Assembly: GCA_030762175.1 (NCBI GenBank)
Contig: CM060846.1
Location: 239,496,012-239,560,011 of the forward strand
Direction of reading: 5' to 3'
DNA: 64,000 nucleotides
DNA from: Metallyticus violacea
Taxonomy: Eukaryota; Arthropoda; Insecta; Mantodea; Metallyticidae
Shown: positions 1 to 10,540 of the stretch, piece after piece
Position numbering within the stretch: the stretch's first letter is position 1
Layout of the letters: each line of letters begins with the position of its first letter
Position numbers and translations under genes: made by a program
The notes under the pieces: generated by a model
Databases searched by the model: none
What the model was told of the DNA's origin: nothing
The model's input: only the letters and a program-made list of their open reading frames with translations

Positions 1-114
1 GATTATGATGGATTTCGGTATGTAAGAAGACCCAGAAGAGCTGAATGCACGACTTGACTGTTGGGGACGTAACGGATTGCAGAAGTCCAAACTTTGAATG
101 AAAGATGACGATTA

Positions 115-230
115 TGGTGATTTAGTGAAGAACCGGGAAACGGTTACGCTTAGACTCGCATTCGGGTGGTTTCTGGTTCAAATTCCTTAGGGCCGACCGT
201 CATTACCTTCATTTCCTGTGGTCGCATAGT
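115..230 (+). mobile_element. tRNA-derived SINE fragment (family E)
   Basis: A tRNA-like head with a recognisable B box (GGTTCAAATTCC at 175-186), preceded by a CTCGCATTCGGG anticodon-arm-like stretch and followed by GGGCCGACC, a pattern common at the junction of insect SINE heads and bodies. The A-box side is degenerate. The copy stops about where the family A SINE begins, so it appears cut by that insertion or truncated. No TSD is visible. Confidence 0.5.
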
Positions 231-233
231 TCT

Positions 234-513
234 TCCTGGTGGTCTAATGGTAACCATACTTGCCTCGTAGATGCAAAGTCGCCGTTTCAAACTCTTCCGG
301 AGTTGTTGAACTTTTTAGGGCGTAAAATTCCTAATTATGGCTTCCTTCGGAAGGAAAGTAATGCCGTTGGTCACGTGTAGTAGATTTATGGCACGTAAAA
401 GAACCTCAAGCCCGAAAGAAGAGGCCTCTGAGTATACTTTATTGCTCATTTTACGCCCTGAATTAAATTAGACGCTAATAGTCAAAGATGTTAAAGAGCG
501 TCCTTAAATAAAC
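234..513 (+). mobile_element. SINE family A, copy 1
   Basis: This begins with a tRNA-like head (TCCTGGTGGTCTAATGG, A-box region) and a degenerate B box. It then has the family A body: a TTCCTTCGGAAGG palindrome, a 'GGCACG..AAGAACCTCAAGCC' block and a 3' end reading TTAAAGAGCGTCC. The body matches three other copies in this window (10.2, 13.0 and 25.3 kb), which defines the family. This copy is the most diverged and has no clear TSD. Confidence 0.75.
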
Positions 514-2120
514 CTAATCTGGTCGCTTAGGCGATTGCTGAACTCGCCCTTGCGACTGCTGTGAAAGTCACTCTTCTGAGGGGCTCGAGCTCCTTGAAGA
601 GCGTCTCCGCCGGCGTTGAAGTGCCCTATTTGGAAACAATTTTCGGCTTTTTTGTCTACGTTTGTGTCTCACCGATCCTGCCCGTTTGGTGTCTTCCTCT
701 TCTCATCCCTTCTTTTTGGAGATGCCTGCATTAGGTTCATTATTTTCTGACCCTACTAGTTCAGTCCAATGTACTTTAGTTGTTCACAATATCAAGTTCA
801 AAGAATAGTATTTCTGTGGACTAGTAGTGAATCAACATGTACATTTTATTTTTGTAAGTGTATAACATCAGTTCATCAACATCCAAGGCTACCTGGATTT
901 GATATTTTCAATGCGAAGAAAGTAAGAAAAGAAAAGAAAAGATGTAGCATAATTTTGACACAACAATATTCAAATCGGCTCCAGGCAAACCAATACCTAC
1001 TCAAAAGTGAGGGAGGTATCTAGAAGATTATTATTTTTTTAAACATTGATTTGCTTCTTGCTCCTAAATTTCCTTATAATATTTGGTATTTCATCTGCTC
1101 TACAATTTGTTTTGGCTATTAATATTAATATTTTCATGTCAAACTTAGAATTCGGCGATATTTTTAAGTTCCCTTGAATCACGAAATAAGATTAACTTTA
1201 AAACAAATTTAAAATAATTATAAAATACTAATTTTCCTTATATAAAATTGAAGATTATCATTAGGGTTATATATATTGCATTTTACTGATTTGAAAGAGA
1301 CAGTAAAGTCCCTTGTGTCTAAGATATATTTCATATAAGGCAAATATACCATACAGTATTTTTAGGAAGCTTATCTAATGGTATATTTTTTCAAAATACA
1401 CTTCTAAATCAGCCATTTGCAACACCCCGAACAAATCTGAGTGTGTTTCCGATGATTGAATGTAATTGAAGGAGTCTCGCATATATTTTTTATGTACTCT
1501 ACACTAACAAATTTTTCTTATTTTGCAATCTGTCACACAGGTTTTGCCTTTTTTCCAATAAAGTTCAGTTTTTTTTAACGCATAGCAAATTCTTGGAGTT
1601 TTCCGATGTATAGGAAAGTGGCAATATTTTAAAAGTGTTATCTGAAATACTCAAACTTTCATGATAACAGCACTTTATCTGTTATCACAACTTAGAATAC
1701 TATTACTTCGCACACGCTAAATTTGCGAAACGTGCTGCTGTGTATGGCTCGTAGCCTTTTCATCCGATAAACGCAGGTTAAAAAGGCAGCTATGATGTGC
1801 AGATTGTCACTAATGATATGTAAATCTGCACTAGTCGTTATCTATGCAGAATAGAACATGGGGGATAGTTGGTTTTAAACGGCAGCGTGTTAGCAGAGGC
1901 TTACCGGACTTATAGTTCAGATATTTCTTTGGTCATATTGCTTTAATGTGTTATTCTTGGAATTTTTCCTAACCCTATAATAGCAACTGTCAGATTACTT
2001 AAGCACCAAAATTGCGCCATCATTAATTTCAATAAGTGCTTAAAAGATCTGTAGTAATTAGCATGGTGTTATAAACACACACGAGTTTTCAAAACTGGCA
2101 ACACTGCCACAGTTAGACAA
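514..2120. other. No gene seen
   Basis: AT-rich sequence. The short open frames, including one of 84 codons at 769-1023, show no recognisable domain. There is a purine-rich AAAAG run near 925-940. I see no further repeat or RNA gene. Confidence 0.6.
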
Positions 2121-2340
2121 CAGTAGTACCCACCCGGGATTAATGGTTGGATTAACGATAATTATGCTACCAGATATCGCTAGTGTGTCAAATGTGCGTT
2201 TACCCTAAGGAGCGTGAGAAATTTTCACAATATTCATTCTAGCGGTAGGATTATCGTTAATCCTTCCGATACTCCGGGATTAGATTTGTATTGTAGTAAA
2301 TGCAATGGATTAATCCGAGATTAATTTATATTAATCAATT
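2121..2340 (+). repeat. Left terminal inverted repeat of foldback 1
   Basis: Pairs with 6545-6785 in reverse complement. It holds an internal inverted pair of a 16-bp motif, GGATTAACGATAATTA at 2149-2164 and GGATTATCGTTAATCC at 2248-2263, so the terminus can itself form a hairpin of about 115 bp. Confidence 0.75.
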
Positions 2341-3129
2341 GAATATGTATAATTAAAAATAATGGCGGTGGTGGCCAAAATGTGCGGTGAGTATCGGGTG
2401 GCAAAATAGTGAACTAAAATGGCGGACGGTTGGGGATTACGGCTATGTGTGGAAGTCTTGGTAACAAAACTTGAACTAATACCAGTTGGATTAAGGAAAA
2501 TGGGGGTTAAAAGTACTAATTACAAAATGGCAACGATAGTGAAATTTGAACTACATGTATTGGTACATACACGAATATTTACAGAGTGGTTAAAAATATT
2601 AATTACAAAATAGTGGCAGTGGCAGGAATTTGAAATACAAGTCGGGGTACACACGAATACTTACACAACGATTAAAGATACTAATTTTATGGCGGGAATT
2701 TAAATTGCAATTGCGGTGGTAAAATTATGAATTAAAATTTTGCGGTGAATATTGGGGTAGAGGTAGACATAATAGTAAAAAATATGTGGTGAGTTTGGGT
2801 TTTGGGGGATGAAAATATATTATGAAAATGGTGATGGAAAAAATGTAAAATTAAATTTTACTCTTACGTTTGCAATAATTAACATTGAAATAATAATGTG
2901 TATAAATAAAAATATTAGATGTGATGGAAACAACATACTAAATTGGGTAACTATTTGTTAATTTACTTTATAAAATTATTTTTGCGGCTAAAATATGTAC
3001 ACACACAAGATGGTAATGGTAGAGGGAAATATGTTTTAACTCTGTAAAAAAAGATGTTAAGCTGAAAAACTGGTTGTGATTGCCTACCAGGTACTGAGAA
3101 AAACAATATTCAAACAGATATAAATATAT

Positions 3130-4205
3130 ACGAGGGTCGTTCCGAAACTAATGCCTCCTATTTTTATTCATGGAAACTATAGGAGATACATAATTCACAA
3201 CAGGACAGCTAAATAGAGCAATATTTCAGCTACAGACTGTAATTTTTCCACATAGTCACCATCATGCATTATGTACTTTTGCCAACGATGAACCAGAGCC
3301 TGCATGCCGCGCTTGTACAAATCTGAACCAGCTGAGGCTAACCACTTCGTTGCAGCTTTGACAACAGCATCCGAGTCTTGAAAATGTTCGCCACGTAGTC
3401 GATCTTTCAGAGGCCCAAAGAGATGGAAGTCTGAAGGCCCTAAATCGGGACTGCACGGTGGATATGGTAAGACAGGCCATTCAAATTTTTCAATGAGTGG
3501 CGTGGTCACAAAACTGGTGTGGGACCTGGCGTTATCATGTTGCAGGTGAAAGTTCGTCTTCTTCTCTGGCCTTACCCTGGAAATTCGGACTTTCAGCTTA
3601 GTCAGTGTCATTTTGTGGCATGCTGAATTGACAGTTGCTCCAGGCTCCAAGAAATGCAAAAGAACACACCCTGGCTGTCCCAGAAGACTGTGTCTTGAAT
3701 TTCTTCTTTGACGGGAAATTCGCATGTCGCCATTCCATAGACTGTCTTCTGGATTCCGGCTCGTAGTTGTGACACCACGTCTCATCTCCGATGACGACGT
3801 TATTCAGAAAAGTGTCACCTTCAGCTTCATATTGGTCCAGCAGGTCCCGAAAAATTTCCATTCGACGATTTTTTGGTTCTTCTGTAAGCATCCGCGGGAC
3901 CTATCTCGCACAGACTTTGCGATAACAAAGATGTTCCAACATTGTTTCCAAGGCATTAAAGCCAATATTCAGGTTTGCACACAATTCTTTGGTCGTTATC
4001 CGCCGAACAGCACGGACGAGTTGATTAAGACGCTCTTCATTGTGAGGTGTAACAGCTGTGCATGGTCGGCCGGGTCGTTGCTTGTCATGCACACCCTTTT
4101 CACCACCGCTAAAATACCGTACCCATCGCCTCACATTGCTCGCGTCTAGTGTATCGTCTCTATACACCTTTTGAAGGCTACTGCCTGATTTGAAGTGCAA
4201 TGCTC
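3130..4205 (-). mobile_element. Mariner element nested in foldback 1, 5'-truncated
   Basis: The end at 3130-3160 reads ACGAGGGTCGTTCCGAAACT, preceded by TA, as expected for a mariner terminus inserted at a TA dinucleotide. The interior is transposase-coding on the minus strand. At the other end, coding similarity stops near 4205 without a matching terminal repeat, and foldback-arm sequence resumes by about 4225. The equivalent part of the right foldback arm (about 5780-5970) lacks this segment, so it inserted after the arms existed. Confidence 0.85.
3195..4200 (-). pseudogene. Mariner transposase (DD34D), inactivated
   Basis: Encodes a DDE/D transposase that would cut and paste its own element in the nucleus. 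The N-terminal helix-turn-helix half (4200-3901) contains RRWVRYFSGG and GRPCTAVTP. The catalytic half has IGDETW (first D), HDNARSH (second D) and PPCSPDLGPSDFHLF (third D). I count 34 residues between the second and third D, the mariner signature. The reading ends LVHRWQKYIMHDGDYVEK plus an extension. Damage seen: no ATG (the frame opens at a TTG just after an in-frame TGA, so the N-terminus is missing), a TAG at 3901-3903 replacing the conserved tryptophan of WVPR, and a frameshift near 3680-3690. It is a relic on the strand opposite to the coordinates and has no regulatory context of its own. Confidence 0.88.
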
Positions 4206-4338
4206 AACTATCAATATTACTTCTTTTCATCATTAATTATCTAATGAGCCATTATAAAAGCACATCCCACTAATATAATCACATCAAGTGTGTAAATCAT
4301 AACATCTCATAAGGCAGTATCTGACTTGAAATATGTAT

Positions 4339-4573
4339 TACATTAAGTACAAATATAGACGGCCATAAAGAAAAATTTGCTTTTTTTTTTTTAAGGAAAC
4401 TTTATACAGTATCATTTGTTTATTAACTGACGCTCATTAACATCTCAGATCATCAGCGTACATTAAGTACAAATATAGACGGCCATAAAGAAAAAAATTG
4501 CTTTTTTTAAGGAAACTTTATACAGTATCATTTGTTTATTAACTGACGCTCATTAACATCTCAGATCATCAGC
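4339..4573. repeat. Tandem duplication, 120-bp period
   Basis: Two near-identical copies, about 4339-4457 and 4459-4573, differ mainly in T-run and A-run lengths. Each unit ends in a stretch (GACGCTCATTAACATCTC then AGATCATCAGC) that matches the reverse-complemented 3' end of SINE family A. The right foldback arm has a single non-duplicated counterpart without the SINE-like end. Confidence 0.8.
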
Positions 4574-6544
4574 CTTGTAAAGTATCACGTTTAGCGTTAA
4601 CATCACTATCACCACGTTCCTGTGATGAGACATGAGATTCCAGATACTGAATTGCTGCGTAAATAAGTTTAATGATTAATATTGTAAACATTGTCGCAGT
4701 TACAGGCACACCCAAAAGCACAATTTATGTAGTATTTGCAAATCGTATATTGCGTGGTAGAGTAAAATATCTATTATATATACTCCTGTGTGCTTACAGT
4801 GTCGTGCTCTTCGAGCTTATAAACTATATAATATACCTAATCAGCACACATATATACAAAATCATTACAACGCACCGTATGGATGTCATCATTGTGTAAC
4901 TTTCAATTAAATTTAGTTAATTTCTCAGTTTAATGAATGTTTATGTAATGTTATGTTATCTTCAAATTTTTATGTATAGCAAAACAACAGTTTTTTTAAA
5001 AAAAATGTCATCTACCTTCTCATGTTTAAAAATCCTTAGTGAATACCACTAGGTTTATTGCTGCTTATGGAAACCATTTTTTCAATCTTACATTTGTAAA
5101 CATTTTCCTTGACGATTTACAATGTATGAACATTATTATGGAATTAAACATGTATGTACAACTGCTTTACAAAATCCCGATATTGTCCTAAGCAACTATA
5201 AAAGTGATGCCATACACTAAAAGGGTTTTTACAGTGCATACATCGAAAACTTGATGCTATTTTTTTAGAAAACTGTACAAAAAATAAATAAATATAGCAT
5301 TGCATTAAATAAACATACTTTAAACTTATAAATTAATTAAAATGATTTGAAAGTTACACAATGCATATATATATAATGTGGTTTGTAATGTTTTTGTATA
5401 CATATTAGATATATTATATAGTTTACAAGCATAAAGAGCATGACGCTGCAAGCACACAGGAGCATATGTAATATATATTTTACTCCAATATGCAGCATGC
5501 AGTTTCCAAATACAATACAAATTGTGCTTATTTGGGCAGCAATTCATATTCGGGATATCATGTTTCATTATAGGAATGTGGTGGTGTCAATACTACACAT
5601 AAACGATACTGTATAAAACTTCACCACTAAAGTAAATTCTTCTTAATGTCTATTTATATTTGTAGTTATGCAATACGCATTTCAAAGCCAGGAACTGCCT
5701 TAAGAGATGATTCACTTGTTTAAGTACACCTGCGGGATGTACTTTACCGTCTCATTAAATAATTAGTGTTGAAAAAATAGAATATATATACTTTTTGTAT
5801 CATTTGTGCGTTAAATTATTAATAATATTGTATTGCATACTTAAACTTTTTTGTTCATTAAATTGAATCAAATAGTGAAACTATTTTTTGATTGTAATGT
5901 CATGTTTTTTCACAGTTAAATATTGTAGCCAACGTGTTTTCACAAACAGATATATTTTATTTATATTTTCCAACTTGCACAAGCATCCATTTATCTGTTC
6001 ATGTAGTATTTTGTCAACTTTAACGACGATTATTTATATTTCATACTTATACCTTGAGATTTATTTTTAAAATATTTGTTTTTCTCCCACCTTCTTAATA
6101 GTATATTTTAGTTCCTCAATCCTCCATACTAACCACACACACGCACTTTTTACCAACATGCATATTCTACCCCCATATCCACCGTAAATTTTAATACATC
6201 TTTTTACCACTATTATATTTTAAATTCCTGCCACTTTGTAATTAGCATTTTTAATCACTATGTAAATATGCGTGTATGTACCAAAATATCAAATTCAAAT
6301 TTACACTATCATTGCAATTTTGTATTTAGTATTTTTAATTACCATTTTCCTTCATTGCAATCATGTTTAGTTCACAGTTTTGCCACCAACCGCTTTCTCC
6401 ACCATATTCCTTAATCCAACTCACGTGTAGTTTATAATTTTGCCACCAATACTTCCACACATAATCTTAATTCCCAACTGTCCACCATATCAATTCACAA
6501 TTTTGCCATCCGATACTCATGGCACATTTTGTCATCCTCATCAT

Positions 6545-6785
6545 TCATATTTAACATACAGTCAATAAATTAATTTATATTAATTTGGAACTAATCCATA
6601 GGACTAGCGGTAATCCTAATCTAATTCTGAATTAATAGGATGGATTAACGATAATCCTACCACCAGGTAACTTCTGTCAAAATTTTTTTCCCTTTGTTTA
6701 GGGTAAACGCTAAAGTTAAACACTAGCGTCATCTGGTATGAGGATTATCGTTAATCCAACCGCTTAATCCGGGAGGACACTACTG
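6545..6785 (-). repeat. Right terminal inverted repeat of foldback 1
   Basis: The reverse complement aligns with 2121-2340. It carries the same 16-bp motif pair: GGATTAACGATAATCC at 6642-6657 and its complement at 6742-6757. Confidence 0.75.
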
Positions 6786-9700
6786 ACAAACAGTACAGCA
6801 CAAAGACAGCAGTTAATTACTTTAAGAGTCACGTTGCCTAAGGCGCGACGTTCATAAACTATTTGCCTTAAAAAGTTGTTCATGGGACTAAAAATTTCAG
6901 TTCTTTCTTTGGAATTCCCTTTACTACCATCTTTGGCATTCTCTGGGTGTGAGGCCATTTTATGATCGCTCACAGCCAGACAATGTGCTTAGATGTAAGA
7001 GCTAAACTGTAATATTCAGGTCTTAATGCCATGTAAGCGAAATTGTATCTAGGAAGAGCTCTCTTAATTGGTAATCATTAGATTGAAGCCCGTTGATCAT
7101 GTTTATTTCTCTTAGTATTTAACAAATTGGACCTATGTAGTCAGCCAAAATTGTATATCTTATATTTATTATTCTTAGCCTACACATTTACACGAACATA
7201 CATATCCGAGACATTACGCGAAGCCGCGGCCCCCTTGGCATAACGCCTTAGTGATCGTTGCTACAGGGACCGATTAAAGACGGATTTAAATTATCTCGTC
7301 AAAATGCCTATACTCTTAGTGTTAAGTTTTGGTTGGTATGTAAACAAACCAAAACTGATTCCTTCGAGTGCTGATGCCGTGATTGGGCAATTTACGGCAG
7401 CAATTTAGCCGTCATGCAAAGATTTTTATCACCCTTCACCATAACACTCGTGTCTTTTGTATATTAGATCACTCAGTTTTGCTCAAGACAAACTCTGTGA
7501 TCTTGCACAAAATATTAAGAAAATGTGTCGGAGGTGTAAAAAGGAACATTAAACTTAATACACTCTGGAATTCCTGCAGACAATTAAAGTCCTTTATCAA
7601 TTCTGCCCATAAGTTTCGTGTTGCGATTGTCATGTTACATTTTCTATATATCACTTATTAAATATGCAGTTTTACTGTAATTACTTATATTATGTGTTTT
7701 AAGCTCTTTTTAGAGATTTATATTTTTATCTACAGCCCGGATACAGAAGCCATAAGCCTCAATCAAGCAATGGAATTATATTGATATTCATATTTCTGTT
7801 TACCTGCAACCTAAAGTATAAGAGAACGTAGTGCTTAACAAGCTTCGTCGCTGAAATTTCCTTAAATAAACTGTTTAGCTTCAGGTACCTTTAATACCTG
7901 GTCAGTAGGTTCATGCAGCGCGATCATAATGCACCCTTCAAATTTTCTAATAATAAATAAATATAGCTGAAGAAGTCCCCGGTTTATATGAAAGAGCTTA
8001 TATACACTGGAAGTCCAATGAAAAATTGAAGGTTTATGTAACCGTTTACACTACTACGAAAGTTAAAAATAGAAACATTAACATACTCGAGTACGAGCAA
8101 TAGAAGAACTCGGTAAGTGTTCATTCCACTCGCATTATGCTCGCTTTGGCACTTAAGTACACTATTTTGTTCATTACGTAGGAAAAATTGATTTAAGATA
8201 CCAAACTCGTACACTTCAGATTTCAAAATTTGTACATCTTTTGTCACAATAAAGGATGAGTATTTATTGCTTTGTCAACGCGTGTGCATTTAGAAAGTTA
8301 AATTAGAAGGCATGTGTACATTCTGGTTAGTTTTTGCGTAAGTGAAGCGCTTATGCTGAAATTTGAGGAGCACATTCCGTCTTTTGACCCGTGAATCATT
8401 GCTATGCAGCGATAGCTGTGGGAGCGAAAGCTACGTTTGGACTGGAGCCATCATAACACATTTCTTCGTCTAAATTTAGACCGTTTTACGATGTTTCACC
8501 CTCCATTAGTCTGCTCACCAATACTGAACACCGGCGTAATGTAATGGCTAAGCTAGTAAACATGAAGACATTGTTACATAAACAGCCCTTGTCATTTTTT
8601 AGAAAAAAATATTTATGAACACATTCGTGTGAAGACGCACTTTTACTACCGTTTGAAATGTCTGCAGACTTAAAAAATATCAATGTTGAATTTAATAGCT
8701 ATCAAAAACATACATAAAGAGTCTTTGTAGCACTAAATTACTTAGTACTTTATACACATGAGCATCAGAGAAGAGTTAAGCCCTGTCTTTCTACGTTTTA
8801 TAGATGTCAGCTGAAGAGAAAGTAACTGAGAATTCAATAGTATTGGCAGAGAATTTTCACACATAGGAATAATTAGTTATTCAGGCACATGGAAATAAAT
8901 GAATACCGTTAAAAGAGTATCGATATCTAAAAAACCTCTCGTTACAATGAACATAAACATCAAGCAATCAAAAATATAGGACCTCGTAAAAAGTGTATGA
9001 ACTTTTGTAAAACCGCCAGTTCTTTAAAAACCTCGAAATTGTTTCACAAGAGGATACTTCCAATTACACACAACGATGACCAATATAACAACAGCGAAGA
9101 AGAAAGCTACTAAAATGCGTTGTAATTTCCTATTCATTTAATAATTTTGCAATACACATTTTCTATGACATTAATGATGTAAATATTTCATTTGAGGTAT
9201 TTTAGTACAAACTTTGGACATGCCACACAATCAAAATTATTTACCAGTTTGGAATACGTAAAAACTTAATACGTTTATCAAATATATTATTTTCTGAAGA
9301 AATAATCTGGTTTTTTACTTGAAAGCTATTATTTACAGATATTCTGTTCTCCTGAAAAATTGTAGTTTTTGACAAGGACTGCTTTTGTAGCAATGTATTT
9401 ATATTTATTACTTGTGTAAGACATACGGAATCTAGTAATGTGCAGAAACGAAAGGTAGCATATTATGAAATGTATTTTAACTTATCATTATGTGTGGTTT
9501 TAATGGAACCATTTTATTTCCTGTAGCGCTGCAAGTAATTAATTTTTAAGCTGTTGTCTATTAAAGAAATAACCCGTTTTTGATATATTTAATGCTTATC
9601 TATGAATTACTCTAATTTCGTATCTATTGTATGTTTAGACTAAAAGCATTCGCTGTAATCAATTTAAGCGTAAACGTTACATTACTTAAGCTCCTTAACA

Positions 9701-10180
9701 ACTGTATTAGCGCCATTCAAAGGAAAAAGATACATTTATATGGAAACAATAATTTTTTATTATTTACTTAGGAATCCGCTCAGAAATACAAGTATTCTTT
9801 ACTTGGCTGATCAGCCTAAATAGTAGTCACTGTCACTATTTCGGCAGCTCTCTGAATGGTTGTGGGACTGTACACAGGTATACCTTGAAACTTCGTGTCA
9901 ACAAAGGGTGGCAAGTTTCCATAACGCGCGTTTGATAAGCTGCGATTTCTGTAAACGTATGAAAATACATGCATAGGCTATCACAGTCGTAGTATGAAAG
10001 TTTATTTACGTGGGGAGACTCAAGGAGAAGCAGGATGAAGGAGATCACACTCCTCCCAAGCCTCACAGAAAGGAACAATACTGGGTGGGTTAATTTCGGA
10101 TAATTAGTTAGAAATTTAGATAACCTAAAACGTAAAAGGTTTCAAATTTATTAATCCTCTCTAGTGTAGTTTCAGTTAGC
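6786..10180. other. No gene seen
   Basis: AT-rich, with open frames of up to about 92 codons and no recognisable motif. I could not identify any SINE head, terminal repeat or RNA gene here. Confidence 0.6.
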
Positions 10181-10190
10181 TAATTTGAAT

Positions 10191-10480
10191 TCATCGGCTC
10201 TGGTGGTGTAGTGGTAACCAGACTTACCTCCTAAACCCAAGATCGCGGGTTCAAATCCGGCCAGGATCGATGGATTTTTTTCCGGCGTAAAAATCATAAG
10301 TACGGTTTCCTTCGGAAGGGAAGTAAAGCCGTGGGTCCCGTGTCGTACATTTACGGCACGATGAAGAACCTCAAGCCTGAAAGAGGAGACCTCTGAGCAA
10401 AATTTGTCGGCCGTTTCACGCTCTGAATTGAATGGGACACTGATGAACTGAGATGTTAAAGAACGTCCATAAATGAACAA

Positions 10481-10530
<50 letters not shown>
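10191..10530 (+). mobile_element. SINE family A, copy 2, with (AAT)n tail
   Basis: The tRNA-like head has an A box (TGGTGTAGTGG, from 10201) and a B box (GGTTCAAATCC, about 10248-10258). The body has TTCCTTCGGAAGG, 'GGCACGATGAAGAACCTCAAG' and a 3' GAACGTCCATAAATGAAC. A pure (AAT)n tail fills 10482-10530. The flanks TAATTTGAAT (10181-10190) and TAATTTGATT (10531-10540) match at 9 of 10 positions and form the TSD, showing LINE-mediated retroposition. Confidence 0.9.
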
Positions 10531-10534
<4 letters not shown>

Positions 10535-10540
10535 TTGATT

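Larger units (their letters stand above)
2121..6785. mobile_element. Foldback (palindromic) DNA element 1, non-autonomous
   Basis: The outer ends are inverted copies: CAGTAGT at 2121 pairs with ACTACTG ending at 6785, followed by near-continuous inverted similarity (for example GGTTGGATTAACGATAAT near 2145 against its complement near 6740-6760). A possible 4-bp TSD, ACAA, lies at 2117-2120 and 6786-6789. Inverted similarity recurs inwards: about 2340-2830 with 6080-6540, 4225-4430 with 5610-5780, and 4725-4920 with 5325-5520. The whole element is therefore one large palindrome with arms of about 1.5 kb around a loop of about 400 bp (4925-5320). The left arm is longer because it carries a mariner and a tandem duplication. 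The sub-terminal arms are strand-skewed, with repeated 'GGTGGCAAAA..TGAACTAAAA' motifs. I see no transposase, so mobility would have to come from elsewhere. The superfamily is not assigned. Confidence 0.75.

Noticed and set aside
3724..4149. A 141-codon plus-strand frame.
   Set aside because: It lies opposite the mariner transposase and is its antisense shadow.
10246..10260. A tRNA B box with an upstream A box could be called a tRNA gene here and at the other SINE heads.
   Set aside because: None of these heads folds as a clean cloverleaf with an acceptor stem, and each is followed by a shared SINE body and, often, a TSD.
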